Positions 8,591 through 15,079 of a stretch of DNA of 31,616 bases are shown here, piece after piece; within the stretch, counting starts at the first letter, position 1, and every line of letters starts with the position of its first letter. The translations under genes were made by a program, and so were the position numbers. Under the pieces are notes generated by a model. It made no database searches and was not told where the DNA came from. It saw only the letters and a program-made list of their open reading frames with translations. This stretch comes from Methylocystaceae bacterium UBA5192 (GTDB lineage Bacteria > Pseudomonadota > Alphaproteobacteria > Rhizobiales > Beijerinckiaceae), in the NCBI GenBank assembly GCA_002412985.1, contig DHWC01000059.1, positions 2,422 through 34,037 of the forward strand. The letters are read 5' to 3'.

Positions 8591-9517
8591 ATGGCTGATA
8601 AATTTACACAATTGTTGCCCTTACTAGGCGCCCTCGTGGCGTTCCTACTCGCCGCATTGCTGCTCATTTACATATTCCGGCTTGTCTTTGGAAAGCGCAT
8701 CCGCGCTCCTGGACCACGTAACCGCCCGAGACGATTAGACGTTGTCGACGTTTTCGATCTCGATAAGGAACGTCAGCTTGTTATTGTCCGCCGTGATAAT
8801 ACTGAGCACCTTCTCCTCATTGGCGGCCCAAATGACGTCCTCGTTGAAGGCGCTATTAATCGGGCTGATCAAACCACAAATCGAAACGCGCCAACGGCCG
8901 CCGGAGCGAATTGGCCAACGCCGCCCACGCCCGTCCCTGATGAGCCAGCGCCTGAAACGCGACCAGCGGCAACTGGTTTGAAGCCGCCAGCGCCGCTTAA
9001 TCTGCCGCCAGATCTTTTCGCCCAGAAAAGCCCGGCGCCCAGCAGCGCGACAGCTCCAGCCGTCAGCCCCGCGCCGTCCTCCTCGGTTTCTCCGCCTCCA
9101 CCGATCAGCTCCGCTCCTCCGCGCGCCTCTCTCGGTTTAAGCACACCGCCGGCCAGGCCCACGCCGCCGCCGCGACCACCGGGAATGCCATCATTTTTAT
9201 CCAGGACGCAGCGAGTCATCACGCCTAAGCAAGAAAACGAAGAAGGCGTGAGCGCTCCTCCAGCCGCTCCGGAAGCTCAGCGTCCGGCGCCGCCAATATT
9301 TGCGCCAGCAACACAGAGAAGCGCACCGCCACCGCCGCCCGAAACCCCTAAGGCTTCCCCTCCTCCGCCACCACCTCCGCCTCCGCCGCCCCCACCTCCG
9401 GCGCAGCGTCCGGTTATGCCAACCGTCAAGGAGAGCTCAGAAGCGCCAAATTCTGATCCATTGGACTCGCTGGAAGAAGAAATGGCGCGCCTGTTAGGCA
9501 GAACGGACAAAGAATAA
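8591..9517 (+). CDS. FliO-domain membrane protein with proline-rich C-terminal tail
   Basis: The 308-residue protein has one transmembrane helix near residues 8-33, then a basic segment and the short FliO-like domain (about 45-95: LDVVDVFDLDKERQLVIVRR, HLLLIGGPNDVLVEG). FliO assists assembly of the FliP ring of the flagellar export apparatus. In Hyphomicrobiales such proteins often sit beside cckA and dksA, far from flagellar operons, and occur in non-motile species, so a flagellar role here is not assured. Residues 100-290 are a low-complexity Pro/Ala-rich region, including 14 consecutive prolines (P257-P270). The last 20 residues are acidic and end in a conserved-looking LEEEMARLLGR helix. 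The ATG at 8591 places the helix at the N-terminus as expected. Confidence 0.75.
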   Translation: MADKFTQLLPLLGALVAFLLAALLLIYIFRLVFGKRIRAPGPRNRPRRLDVVDVFDLDKERQLVIVRRDNTEHLLLIGGPNDVLVEGAINRADQTTNRNAPTAAGANWPTPPTPVPDEPAPETRPAATGLKPPAPLNLPPDLFAQKSPAPSSATAPAVSPAPSSSVSPPPPISSAPPRASLGLSTPPARPTPPPRPPGMPSFLSRTQRVITPKQENEEGVSAPPAAPEAQRPAPPIFAPATQRSAPPPPPETPKASPPPPPPPPPPPPPPAQRPVMPTVKESSEAPNSDPLDSLEEEMARLLGRTDKE

Positions 9518-9518
9518 A

Positions 9519-9563
9519 TAATAAAAAAAAGACCGGCGTGGGATCAACCAACACGCCGGCCTT
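9519..9563 (-). terminator. Intrinsic terminator for dksA (possibly bidirectional)
   Basis: CCGGCGTG (9533-9540) pairs with CACGCCGG (9552-9559) across an 11-nt loop. On the minus strand the stem is followed by an eight-T run (complement of 9523-9530) and TATTATTT, a strong intrinsic terminator placed 30 nt after the dksA stop. On the plus strand the tail is only CTTATC, so termination of fliO transcripts at the same stem is likely to be weaker. Confidence 0.8.
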
Positions 9564-9591
9564 ATCAGCTTCTCGAAAATACTATGCTTAC

Positions 9592-10008
9592 TCAATCGTC
9601 GCGATAAACTTTTTCTCGACGTTCATGCCGCTCTTGCGCCTCGATGGACAATGTCGCAATGGGGCGCGCATCAAGGCGTTTGATTGAAATCGGCTCGCCT
9701 GTTTCTTCACAATAGCCATATGAGCCATCATCAAGTCGCTCAATCGCCGCTTCAATCTTTGCAATTAATTTTCGTTGACGGTCTCTTGCTCGTAATTCAA
9801 TTGCTCGATCCGTTTCTGATGAAGCGCGATCAGCGAGATCTGGATGATTTTCATTTTCACTTTGTAGAGCAACAAGCGTTTCACGACTTTCTTCCAGAAT
9901 ATCTTCTTTCCAAGCAAGAAGCTTGCGACGGAAATATTCTTTCTGCCGTTCATTCATGAAGGGCTCATCGTCCGTCGGCTTATAGGACTCTTCAAGTTCA
10001 ACTATCAT
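9592..10008 (-). CDS. dksA: RNA polymerase-binding transcription factor DksA (one-cysteine type)
   Basis: DksA (138 residues) inserts its coiled coil into the RNA polymerase secondary channel and, with ppGpp, tunes rRNA and amino-acid promoters. The coiled coil spans about residues 20-95 and has the functional tip DLADRAS (Asp57, Asp60, Ala62). The zinc-finger region reads CEETGEPISIKRLDARP...LSIEA. Relative to the four cysteines of E. coli DksA, only Cys100 remains; the others are Thr103, Ser121 and Ala124. This degenerate form is common in Alphaproteobacteria and is still functional in some of them. The ATG at 10006-10008 is plausible; a second Met at residue 18 is an alternative. The gene is convergent with fliO and shares its terminator region. 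Confidence 0.95.
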   Translation of the reverse strand: MIVELEESYKPTDDEPFMNERQKEYFRRKLLAWKEDILEESRETLVALQSENENHPDLADRASSETDRAIELRARDRQRKLIAKIEAAIERLDDGSYGYCEETGEPISIKRLDARPIATLSIEAQERHERREKVYRDD

Positions 10009-10108
10009 TACCGCGAATCCCCTATGGGCCTATAGCGCGGTTATATAGATGCGAAGCATGTCTCTTTCAATCTCGATAAGGCTTTAAAGCCGATCAAGTC
10101 ATAGAAAG

Positions 10109-10142
10109 TTGGAGAGAGAGGCCAAATACCTCCAATCTCCAA
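10109..10142 (-). terminator. Probable transcript end of icd
   Basis: TTGGAGA (10109-10115) pairs with TCTCCAA (10136-10142), with a nested GAGG/CCTC pair (10118-10121 with 10129-10132). On the minus strand this stem follows the icd stop by 16 nt and is trailed by CTTTCTATG, a weak U tract. It may be a weak intrinsic terminator or a 3'-end stabilising hairpin. A separate palindrome GGCTTTAAAGCC lies at 10079-10090. Confidence 0.45.
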
Positions 10143-10158
10143 ATGCCTTAAGGGAAGC

Positions 10159-11370
10159 CTAGACCATTGATTTGCGCAAGTTCTCGTCAATTTTGTCGAG
10201 AAAGCCCGTCGTCGACAACCATTTCTGGCGATGGCCTACGAGCAAGGCCAGATCTTTTGTCATAAAGCCGCTCTCCACAGTCGCGACGCAAACTGTTTCC
10301 AAATTTTTGGCAAAACGCGCAAGTTCAGCGTTGTCATCAAGCTTAGCCCGGTGGGCAAGCCCGCGCGTCCAAGCGAAAATTGAGGCGATTGAATTCGTCG
10401 ACGTTTCATGTCCCTTTTGATGTTCTCGGTAGTGCCGCGTTACTGTGCCATGCGCCGCTTCCGCCTCAACCGTCTTGCCATCGGGCGTCATTAAAACGCT
10501 TGTCATCAGACCCAAAGATCCAAACCCTTGCGCGACAGTATCTGACTGCACATCCCCATCATAATTTTTACACGCCCATATATATCCGCCTGACCATTTC
10601 AGCGCGGAAGCAACCATGTCATCAATGAGCCGATGCTCATAAATCAAACCCAAGGTCATATACTGCGACTTGAATTCAGCCTCATAAATTTCCTGAAAGA
10701 GATCCTTGAATCTTCCGTCATAAGCTTTGAGAATTGTATTTTTGGTTGATAAATAGACGGGGAATTTGCGCGTTAACCCGTAATTGAAAGTCGCTCGAGC
10801 GAATTCACGGATAGAGTCATCCAGATTATACATCGCCATTGCTACGCCGGCGCCTGGGAAAGCAAAAACCTCTTTTTCGATTGTCTGCCCGTCATCGCCC
10901 TGGAATTTGATTGTTAAGCGTCCTTTTCCTGGAATCTTGAAATCCGTGGCGCGATATTGATCGCCATAGGCATGTCGACCAACGACAATTGGCTGCGTCC
11001 ATCCAGGCACAAGACGCGGAACATTTTTACAAATGATCGGCTCTCTGAAAATAACGCCGCCCAGGATATTGCGAATTGTTCCATTGGGCGACTTCCACAT
11101 TTGCTTGAGACGAAACTCTTCAACACGCGCTTCGTCCGGAGTGATTGTGGCGCATTTAACTCCTACGCCGTGAAGCTTAATCGCATTCGCCGCATCGATT
11201 GTTACTTGATCCTCTGTCGCATCACGGTTTTGAACAGACAGATCGTAATAGAGTAGATCAACATCGAGATAGGGACGAATCAATTTATCCTTGATAAAGG
11301 CCCAGATAATGCGGGTCATTTCGTCGCCGTCGAGCTCGACGACAGGATGAGCAACTTTAATTTTTTGCAT
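10159..11370 (-). CDS. icd: NADP-dependent isocitrate dehydrogenase (homodimeric, eukaryote-like type)
   Basis: The 403-residue protein oxidatively decarboxylates isocitrate to 2-oxoglutarate in the TCA cycle. It shows VELDGDEMTRIIW near the N-terminus, the substrate-binding KSPNGTIRNILGG, the dimer/metal segment IDDMVASALKWSGGYIWACKNYDGDVQSD split across the centre, and the cofactor loop EAAHGTVTRHYREHQKG. Length and motifs fit the 45-kDa subfamily II typical of Alphaproteobacteria, not the E. coli-type enzyme. The frame stays open 84 codons upstream, but that part overlaps the divergent trmJ. The ATG at 11368-11370, preceded by GAGGA at about 12 nt, matches the family N-terminus MQKIKV and is chosen. 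Confidence 0.96.
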   Translation of the reverse strand: MQKIKVAHPVVELDGDEMTRIIWAFIKDKLIRPYLDVDLLYYDLSVQNRDATEDQVTIDAANAIKLHGVGVKCATITPDEARVEEFRLKQMWKSPNGTIRNILGGVIFREPIICKNVPRLVPGWTQPIVVGRHAYGDQYRATDFKIPGKGRLTIKFQGDDGQTIEKEVFAFPGAGVAMAMYNLDDSIREFARATFNYGLTRKFPVYLSTKNTILKAYDGRFKDLFQEIYEAEFKSQYMTLGLIYEHRLIDDMVASALKWSGGYIWACKNYDGDVQSDTVAQGFGSLGLMTSVLMTPDGKTVEAEAAHGTVTRHYREHQKGHETSTNSIASIFAWTRGLAHRAKLDDNAELARFAKNLETVCVATVESGFMTKDLALLVGHRQKWLSTTGFLDKIDENLRKSMV

Positions 11371-11506
11371 CTTGGTCTGGTCCTCAGCTGAGCGCGTCTT
11401 ATAACGCCGCGCCCCTAACGGGCAAATCAGGCGCCAAAAGCTCTTTCCCCGCACATAGCTTTGCGAATAAGTTGCGATCGGCCCTGGAGGGCGCAAAGGA
11501 ATAATC

Positions 11507-12340
11507 GTGGTCGGCGCAGGAACGGATAAATCAAAAAAAAATCTCTCCGGCGGACCCGCGATTGTATTGGTGCGGCCGCAATTGGCTGTCAACATTGGGA
11601 TGTGCGCGCGGGCTATGGCCAATTTTGGCCTCAGCGACCTTCGTTTGGTTGCGCCAAAAGAAGGCTGGCCCAGAACGGGAGCCTATCGCAAAGGGGCTTA
11701 TGCAGCGGCGGCAGGCGCAACTTACCTGCTTGAGCAAGCCAAAGTCTATGAGAGCACCCGCGCCGCCATTGAAGATTTAACCTTTGTTTACGCCGCTACG
11801 GCGAGAGGCCGTGGACAAATGAAACCCGTGGTTCTCCCCGCGCAAGCGATGCCAGAGACCGCCCAGAGGTTCATTCATGGCGAAAAACACGGCGTTCTAT
11901 TTGGACCTGAACGCACTGGTCTCGATAATGATGACGTCGCGCTTGCAGATGCAATCCTCACCTTTCCTGTCAATCCGGCCTATGCCTCACTCAATCTGGC
12001 CCAAGCAGTGTTGCTAACTGGCTATGAGTGGTTCCGCGCAGCTCATGGCGATATCCCGCCTTTTGACGTCGAAATGCGTTCACCGCCTGCAACGCGAGAA
12101 ATGACTCTCGCTTTCTTTGATTTTCTTGAAAACGAATTAGATCAACGCGGGTTTTTTCGTCCCCTGACAAAAAAACCCGTTATGGCGCGAAATTTACGCA
12201 ATATGTTTCATCGCATGACATTAACAGAGCAAGATGTGCGCACCCTTTGGGGGCTCGTTGTCAGGCTAGTAGAAGGCCCACGCCGCGATCCTAAAAAGCA
12301 ATCTAGAAAAAAAACGGCAGAGCCAACATCTTCTCAATGA
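11507..12340 (+). CDS. trmJ: tRNA/rRNA 2'-O-methyltransferase, TrmJ-like (SPOUT)
   Basis: This 277-residue protein carries the SpoU/TrmJ trefoil-knot methyltransferase fold: LVRPQLAVNIGMCARAMANF (motif 1 with the conserved Asn), FGPERTGLDNDD (motif 2) and NPAYASLNLAQAVLL (motif 3, SAM-binding knot). TrmJ methylates the 2'-OH of nucleotide 32 in tRNA. A C-terminal helical extension of about 90 residues ends in a basic tail, as in TrmJ rather than TrmL. The start is GTG at 11507, with AAGGA 6-7 nt upstream. The gene is divergent from icd and its last 7 nt overlap the end of the convergent NTF2-like gene. The exact tRNA target is inferred from the family. Confidence 0.85.
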   Translation: MVGAGTDKSKKNLSGGPAIVLVRPQLAVNIGMCARAMANFGLSDLRLVAPKEGWPRTGAYRKGAYAAAAGATYLLEQAKVYESTRAAIEDLTFVYAATARGRGQMKPVVLPAQAMPETAQRFIHGEKHGVLFGPERTGLDNDDVALADAILTFPVNPAYASLNLAQAVLLTGYEWFRAAHGDIPPFDVEMRSPPATREMTLAFFDFLENELDQRGFFRPLTKKPVMARNLRNMFHRMTLTEQDVRTLWGLVVRLVEGPRRDPKKQSRKKTAEPTSSQ

Positions 12341-12753
12341 AAAGATGCATTAGTTTCTGAGGCCGCCTCTCGTGAAGAGCCGGGCGCAAGCGGGCTTGCT
12401 TGATGATGAATAAGCCTCCAGCGAGAATCCTGCAAAGCAAACCAATTTGTCGCCATCAATAATGCGCCGCCAACTTCCTCGACACAAAAAACACGCCCCT
12501 CAAAATCTGATCTCAAGATGCGTTCTTGACGCGCTTCAATACTCGGCTGTTGTGGATTTAGAAAAATATCGCGATAGGAGGCGATCACAGCTGTGCGTCC
12601 AATCAGAACGGGCCAACCTGGATGCACACAGGAGATATCTTCTAGAGCCCAAAGATCCATCATCGCTTGCAAATTTCTCGAAGCGAAAGCCCGGTAATAT
12701 TCGGCATGAGCAAAAAGAAGCGCGGCGCTAGACATTGTGTGAGCTTGCGTCAT
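12334..12753 (-). CDS. Nuclear transport factor 2/SnoaL-like domain protein
   Basis: This 139-residue protein has a cone-shaped NTF2-like fold signature: an N-terminal helix pair (FAHAEYYRAFASRNLQAMM), the typical CVHPGWPVLIGRTAVIASY segment, and C-terminal strands ending WRLIHHQASPLA. Proteins of this SnoaL_3/DUF4440-like group are widespread and mostly uncharacterised; some are enzymes, others bind small ligands. No catalytic residue set can be assigned. The C-terminal 15 residues are polar and probably disordered, and their codons overlap the end of trmJ by 7 nt. The start is separated by 48 bp from the divergent small membrane protein gene, so the two promoters must be compact. Confidence 0.8.
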   Translation of the reverse strand: MTQAHTMSSAALLFAHAEYYRAFASRNLQAMMDLWALEDISCVHPGWPVLIGRTAVIASYRDIFLNPQQPSIEARQERILRSDFEGRVFCVEEVGGALLMATNWFALQDSRWRLIHHQASPLAPGSSREAASETNASFH

Positions 12754-12801
12754 TTATCAGATAACAGCAACTCTCCCGGTTTCGCACCAAGCAGGACTAA
12801 A

Positions 12802-13032
12802 ATGGACGGGTTAAGCCTCTTTGGTTTTATAGCAGTCAGCATAATGCTCCTGGCTTATATGCTTGAAGATAAAAGCCGCCATTTCATTCTCCTTTTCGCC
12901 TGCGCCTGCGCGATGGGCTCGCTTTATGGTTTTCTTCAAGGCGCTTGGCCTTTTGGGCTCATTGAAGGAATTTGGGCCATCGTCGCCCTGAAACGATGGC
13001 GTGATCGGTGTAAACAGTTAGAGAAAATCTAA
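12802..13032 (+). CDS. Small membrane protein (76 aa), hypothetical
   Basis: The 76-residue product has two or three hydrophobic segments (about 5-20, 28-48 and 50-64: AYMLEDKSRHF separates the first two) and a basic C-terminus (KRWRDRCKQ). The segment GSLYGFLQGAWPFGLIEGIWAIVALKRW is split by a Pro and resembles small alphaproteobacterial membrane proteins of the CBU_0592-like type, which have no known function. The frame is open further upstream, but an extension would be non-hydrophobic and overlap the divergent NTF2-like gene, so the ATG at 12802 is preferred. It lies 105 bp before nfuA on the same strand. Confidence 0.72.
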   Translation: MDGLSLFGFIAVSIMLLAYMLEDKSRHFILLFACACAMGSLYGFLQGAWPFGLIEGIWAIVALKRWRDRCKQLEKI

Positions 13033-13137
13033 CGAAAAAATGTCGGATCCCACAACAAGCGCGCGCTCTTTGCACTTTTTCGTGTTAGAGGAGCGCATCA
13101 GCCTCGGCCTTGAACCGCAGGCGCAAGGAATAAGCTC

Positions 13138-13701
13138 ATGTTTATACAAACCGAAACAACGCCCAATCCCGCAACATTAAAATTTCTTCCCGGCCAGAGC
13201 GTACTTGGTCAAGGCGCATTGGAATTTCACGAGCCAAACGCCGCAGAAAAAGCGCCCCTTGCCCAAGCTTTACTTGGGATTAAAGGCGTCAAAGCGGTTA
13301 TGTACGGATCTGACTTCGTTTCTGTAACAAAGGACGAAACAGACTGGGCGCATCTAAAACCCGCGATCCTGGGAACGATTATGGAGCATTTTACGAGCGG
13401 CGCGCCCTTGCTGACCGATCCAGATCTGTCTCCAAGCGAGGGTCAAGAGAACGAATTTTTTGATCCAGCCGATGAACAAATAGTCGCAACAATAAAAGAG
13501 TTAATTGAAACACGCGTCAGACCTGCCGTCGCTAATGACGGCGGCGATATTGTTTTCAAAGGCTATAGGGACGGCATTGTCTATCTTGCAATGAAGGGCG
13601 CCTGTTCTGGTTGCCCCTCCTCCACAGCAACGCTGCGTAATGGCATCGAAAATTTGCTAAGACATTTTCTGCCTGAAATTAAGAGCGTTGAAAAAATCTA
13701 A
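13138..13701 (+). CDS. nfuA: NfuA/NFU1-type iron-sulfur cluster carrier protein
   Basis: The 187-residue protein has an N-terminal Nfu_N domain (MFIQTETTPNPATLKFLPGQ, residues 1-90) and a C-terminal NifU domain (about 110-187) with the cluster-binding Cys156-x-x-Cys159 in GACSGCPSSTATLRNGIE. Proteins of this two-domain, NFU1-like build carry [4Fe-4S] clusters from the assembly scaffold to target enzymes. One plausible client in this window is the radical-SAM enzyme MiaB, but that link is inference. AAGGA lies about 8 nt before the ATG. The 105-bp leader contains no obvious regulator site that I could identify. Confidence 0.95.
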   Translation: MFIQTETTPNPATLKFLPGQSVLGQGALEFHEPNAAEKAPLAQALLGIKGVKAVMYGSDFVSVTKDETDWAHLKPAILGTIMEHFTSGAPLLTDPDLSPSEGQENEFFDPADEQIVATIKELIETRVRPAVANDGGDIVFKGYRDGIVYLAMKGACSGCPSSTATLRNGIENLLRHFLPEIKSVEKI

Positions 13702-13767
13702 GCATAAGGTTCGTTTAACCCGGATGAATTGTTGATCGCGAAGGCAAAACGATCATAATCACGGATT

Positions 13768-14478
13768 ATGAGAATCCTTGCGATTGACACTGCGCTGCCT
13801 GCCGTTTCCGCCTGTGTATTGGACGAAGAAGCGTTGCAACCGATCGCGCTTGAAACCTTGCCAATGGCGCGCGGCCATGCTGAAGCGGTTATACCTTTAA
13901 TCCAGCGCGTCGTTGCACAAGCGCCAGGCGGCTTCCCCTCGATTGGCCGCGTCGCCGTCACCGTCGGGCCGGGATCCTTTACCGGCATTCGCATTGGGCT
14001 CGCGGCAGCTCAAGGCGTGGCGCTTGCCTGTAAATGCGACTTAGTTGGCGTGTCGACCTTATCGGCCTTGGCAAGCCCTCTTATCCTAGAGGAATCTGAC
14101 GGTCTTATCGCTGCCGCGATTGACGCGCGTCACGACCATGTTTTCATCGCCGCTTTCGCCCCAGATGGGCGCCCCGTCCTCAGCCCCAGACGGGTCGGCG
14201 CGCATGAGGCTCTTCGCGCGCTCGGCTCGGGTCCGTTGCGTCTGGTCGGCTCGGGAGCAGAGGCCCTCGCCCGCGAAGCTCGTTTACGCGGCATCGCCGT
14301 CAAAATTATTGATGCCGCGATAGCGCCAAATATCATTTTTGTTGCGCGTCTGGGGCTTGTGGCAAATCCAATGCTTGCCCCAGCGCGACCGCTCTACCTC
14401 AAGGAACCCGACGTCACGCTCGCGCGCGGAACCATAATGGGAGGAGAAAAATTACCCGCGGTCCCGCTTCCAGGGTAA
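13768..14478 (+). CDS. tsaB: tRNA threonylcarbamoyladenosine biosynthesis protein TsaB
   Basis: TsaB (236 residues) is the non-catalytic ASKHA partner of TsaD in the complex that makes t6A at position 37 of ANN-decoding tRNAs. The sequence opens with the family start MRILAIDTALPAVSACVLD, has the RGHAEAVIPLIQRV segment (contact helix) and VTVGPGSFTGIRIGLAAAQG (residues about 63-83, the most conserved TsaB block). The C-terminal half is shorter and divergent, as is normal. The next gene, rimI, begins 9 bp later, so the two are co-transcribed; tsaB-rimI linkage is common in Bacteria. Confidence 0.95.
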   Translation: MRILAIDTALPAVSACVLDEEALQPIALETLPMARGHAEAVIPLIQRVVAQAPGGFPSIGRVAVTVGPGSFTGIRIGLAAAQGVALACKCDLVGVSTLSALASPLILEESDGLIAAAIDARHDHVFIAAFAPDGRPVLSPRRVGAHEALRALGSGPLRLVGSGAEALAREARLRGIAVKIIDAAIAPNIIFVARLGLVANPMLAPARPLYLKEPDVTLARGTIMGGEKLPAVPLPG

Positions 14479-14487
14479 TTTAATGAG

Positions 14488-14973
14488 ATGAACCCGCTTT
14501 CAGGCTTTTTTGCCAAACCCGGCGTTGTGATTGAGCCGATTGACGCTCGTTGGGCGCCTATCTGCGAGGGGCTGCATGGCGCTTCCTTCGCCTATGGTTG
14601 GTCAAAACTGGATTTTGAAAGTTACTTGACCGATTCTGGCATAATTTCTGACGGCGCCCTCAGTAGTGCGGGTAGCCGACTAGATGGATTTATCCTCTCG
14701 CGATTAACCCCACCGGATGCTGAAATCCTTACTTTCGCTGTGGACCCCAAGCGCCGGTCAGCTGGGGTGGGGCGTAAGTTATTGGAAAAACATCTAGAAA
14801 ACCTGGAACGCGCAGGCGCGCGGCTAGTCTTTTTGGAAGTAGCAGATGACAATAACGCTGCGCTAAAACTCTATGAACGTGCGGGCTTTAAAGAAATTGG
14901 CCGACGCGAGAACTATTATCAACGCGCAGATGGCGGCCGCCGGGCTGCAATCAATTTGCGTTTAGAAATCTAA
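14488..14973 (+). CDS. rimI: Ribosomal-protein-alanine N-acetyltransferase, RimI family
   Basis: This 161-residue GNAT protein contains DAEILTFAVDPKRRSAGVG (motif A with the R-R-x-x-G-V-G acetyl-CoA loop), followed by LEVADDNNAALKLYERAGFKEIGRRENYY, split across motif B, which is the RimI signature. RimI acetylates the N-terminal alanine of ribosomal protein S18 in enterobacteria. Its position directly after tsaB supports the assignment. In many Hyphomicrobiales a Fur-family gene follows rimI before miaB; here only a 106-bp gap is present. Confidence 0.9.
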   Translation: MNPLSGFFAKPGVVIEPIDARWAPICEGLHGASFAYGWSKLDFESYLTDSGIISDGALSSAGSRLDGFILSRLTPPDAEILTFAVDPKRRSAGVGRKLLEKHLENLERAGARLVFLEVADDNNAALKLYERAGFKEIGRRENYYQRADGGRRAAINLRLEI

Positions 14974-15021
14974 AACACGTCAAAGACAAAGATTAGAGTC
15001 GGCGTTTACACTCAACCCCCC

Positions 15022-15027
15022 TATAAT
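15022..15027 (+). promoter_or_regulatory. Possible -10 element upstream of miaB
   Basis: A TATAAT hexamer lies 53 nt before the preferred miaB start region, in the only gap between rimI and miaB. There is no TTGACA-like -35 at 16-18 bp spacing; a TTTACA sequence sits too close (11 bp). The call rests on the -10 match alone. Confidence 0.3.
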
Positions 15028-15067
15028 AAGGTCAACAATCGCTCGAGTCGTTTAAAAACGTCATAGC

Positions 15068-15072
15068 AGGAG
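15068..15072 (+). promoter_or_regulatory. Shine-Dalgarno AGGAG deciding the miaB start
   Basis: AGGAG lies 7 nt before an in-frame ATT (15080) but 22 nt before the first TTG (15095). It is the only strong ribosome binding site ahead of miaB and points to initiation at ATT 15080 or 15083. Confidence 0.45.
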
Positions 15073-15079
15073 CCCAAAA

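Noticed and set aside
8869..9510. Two minus-strand Gly-rich frames (117 and 77 codons) opposite fliO
   Set aside because: They are the complement of the Pro-rich repeat region; glycine runs arise automatically and there is no plausible ribosome binding site or domain.
11371..11622. 84-codon upstream extension of icd
   Set aside because: It overlaps trmJ on the other strand, and the family N-terminus (MQKIKV) begins at 11370 with a ribosome binding site.
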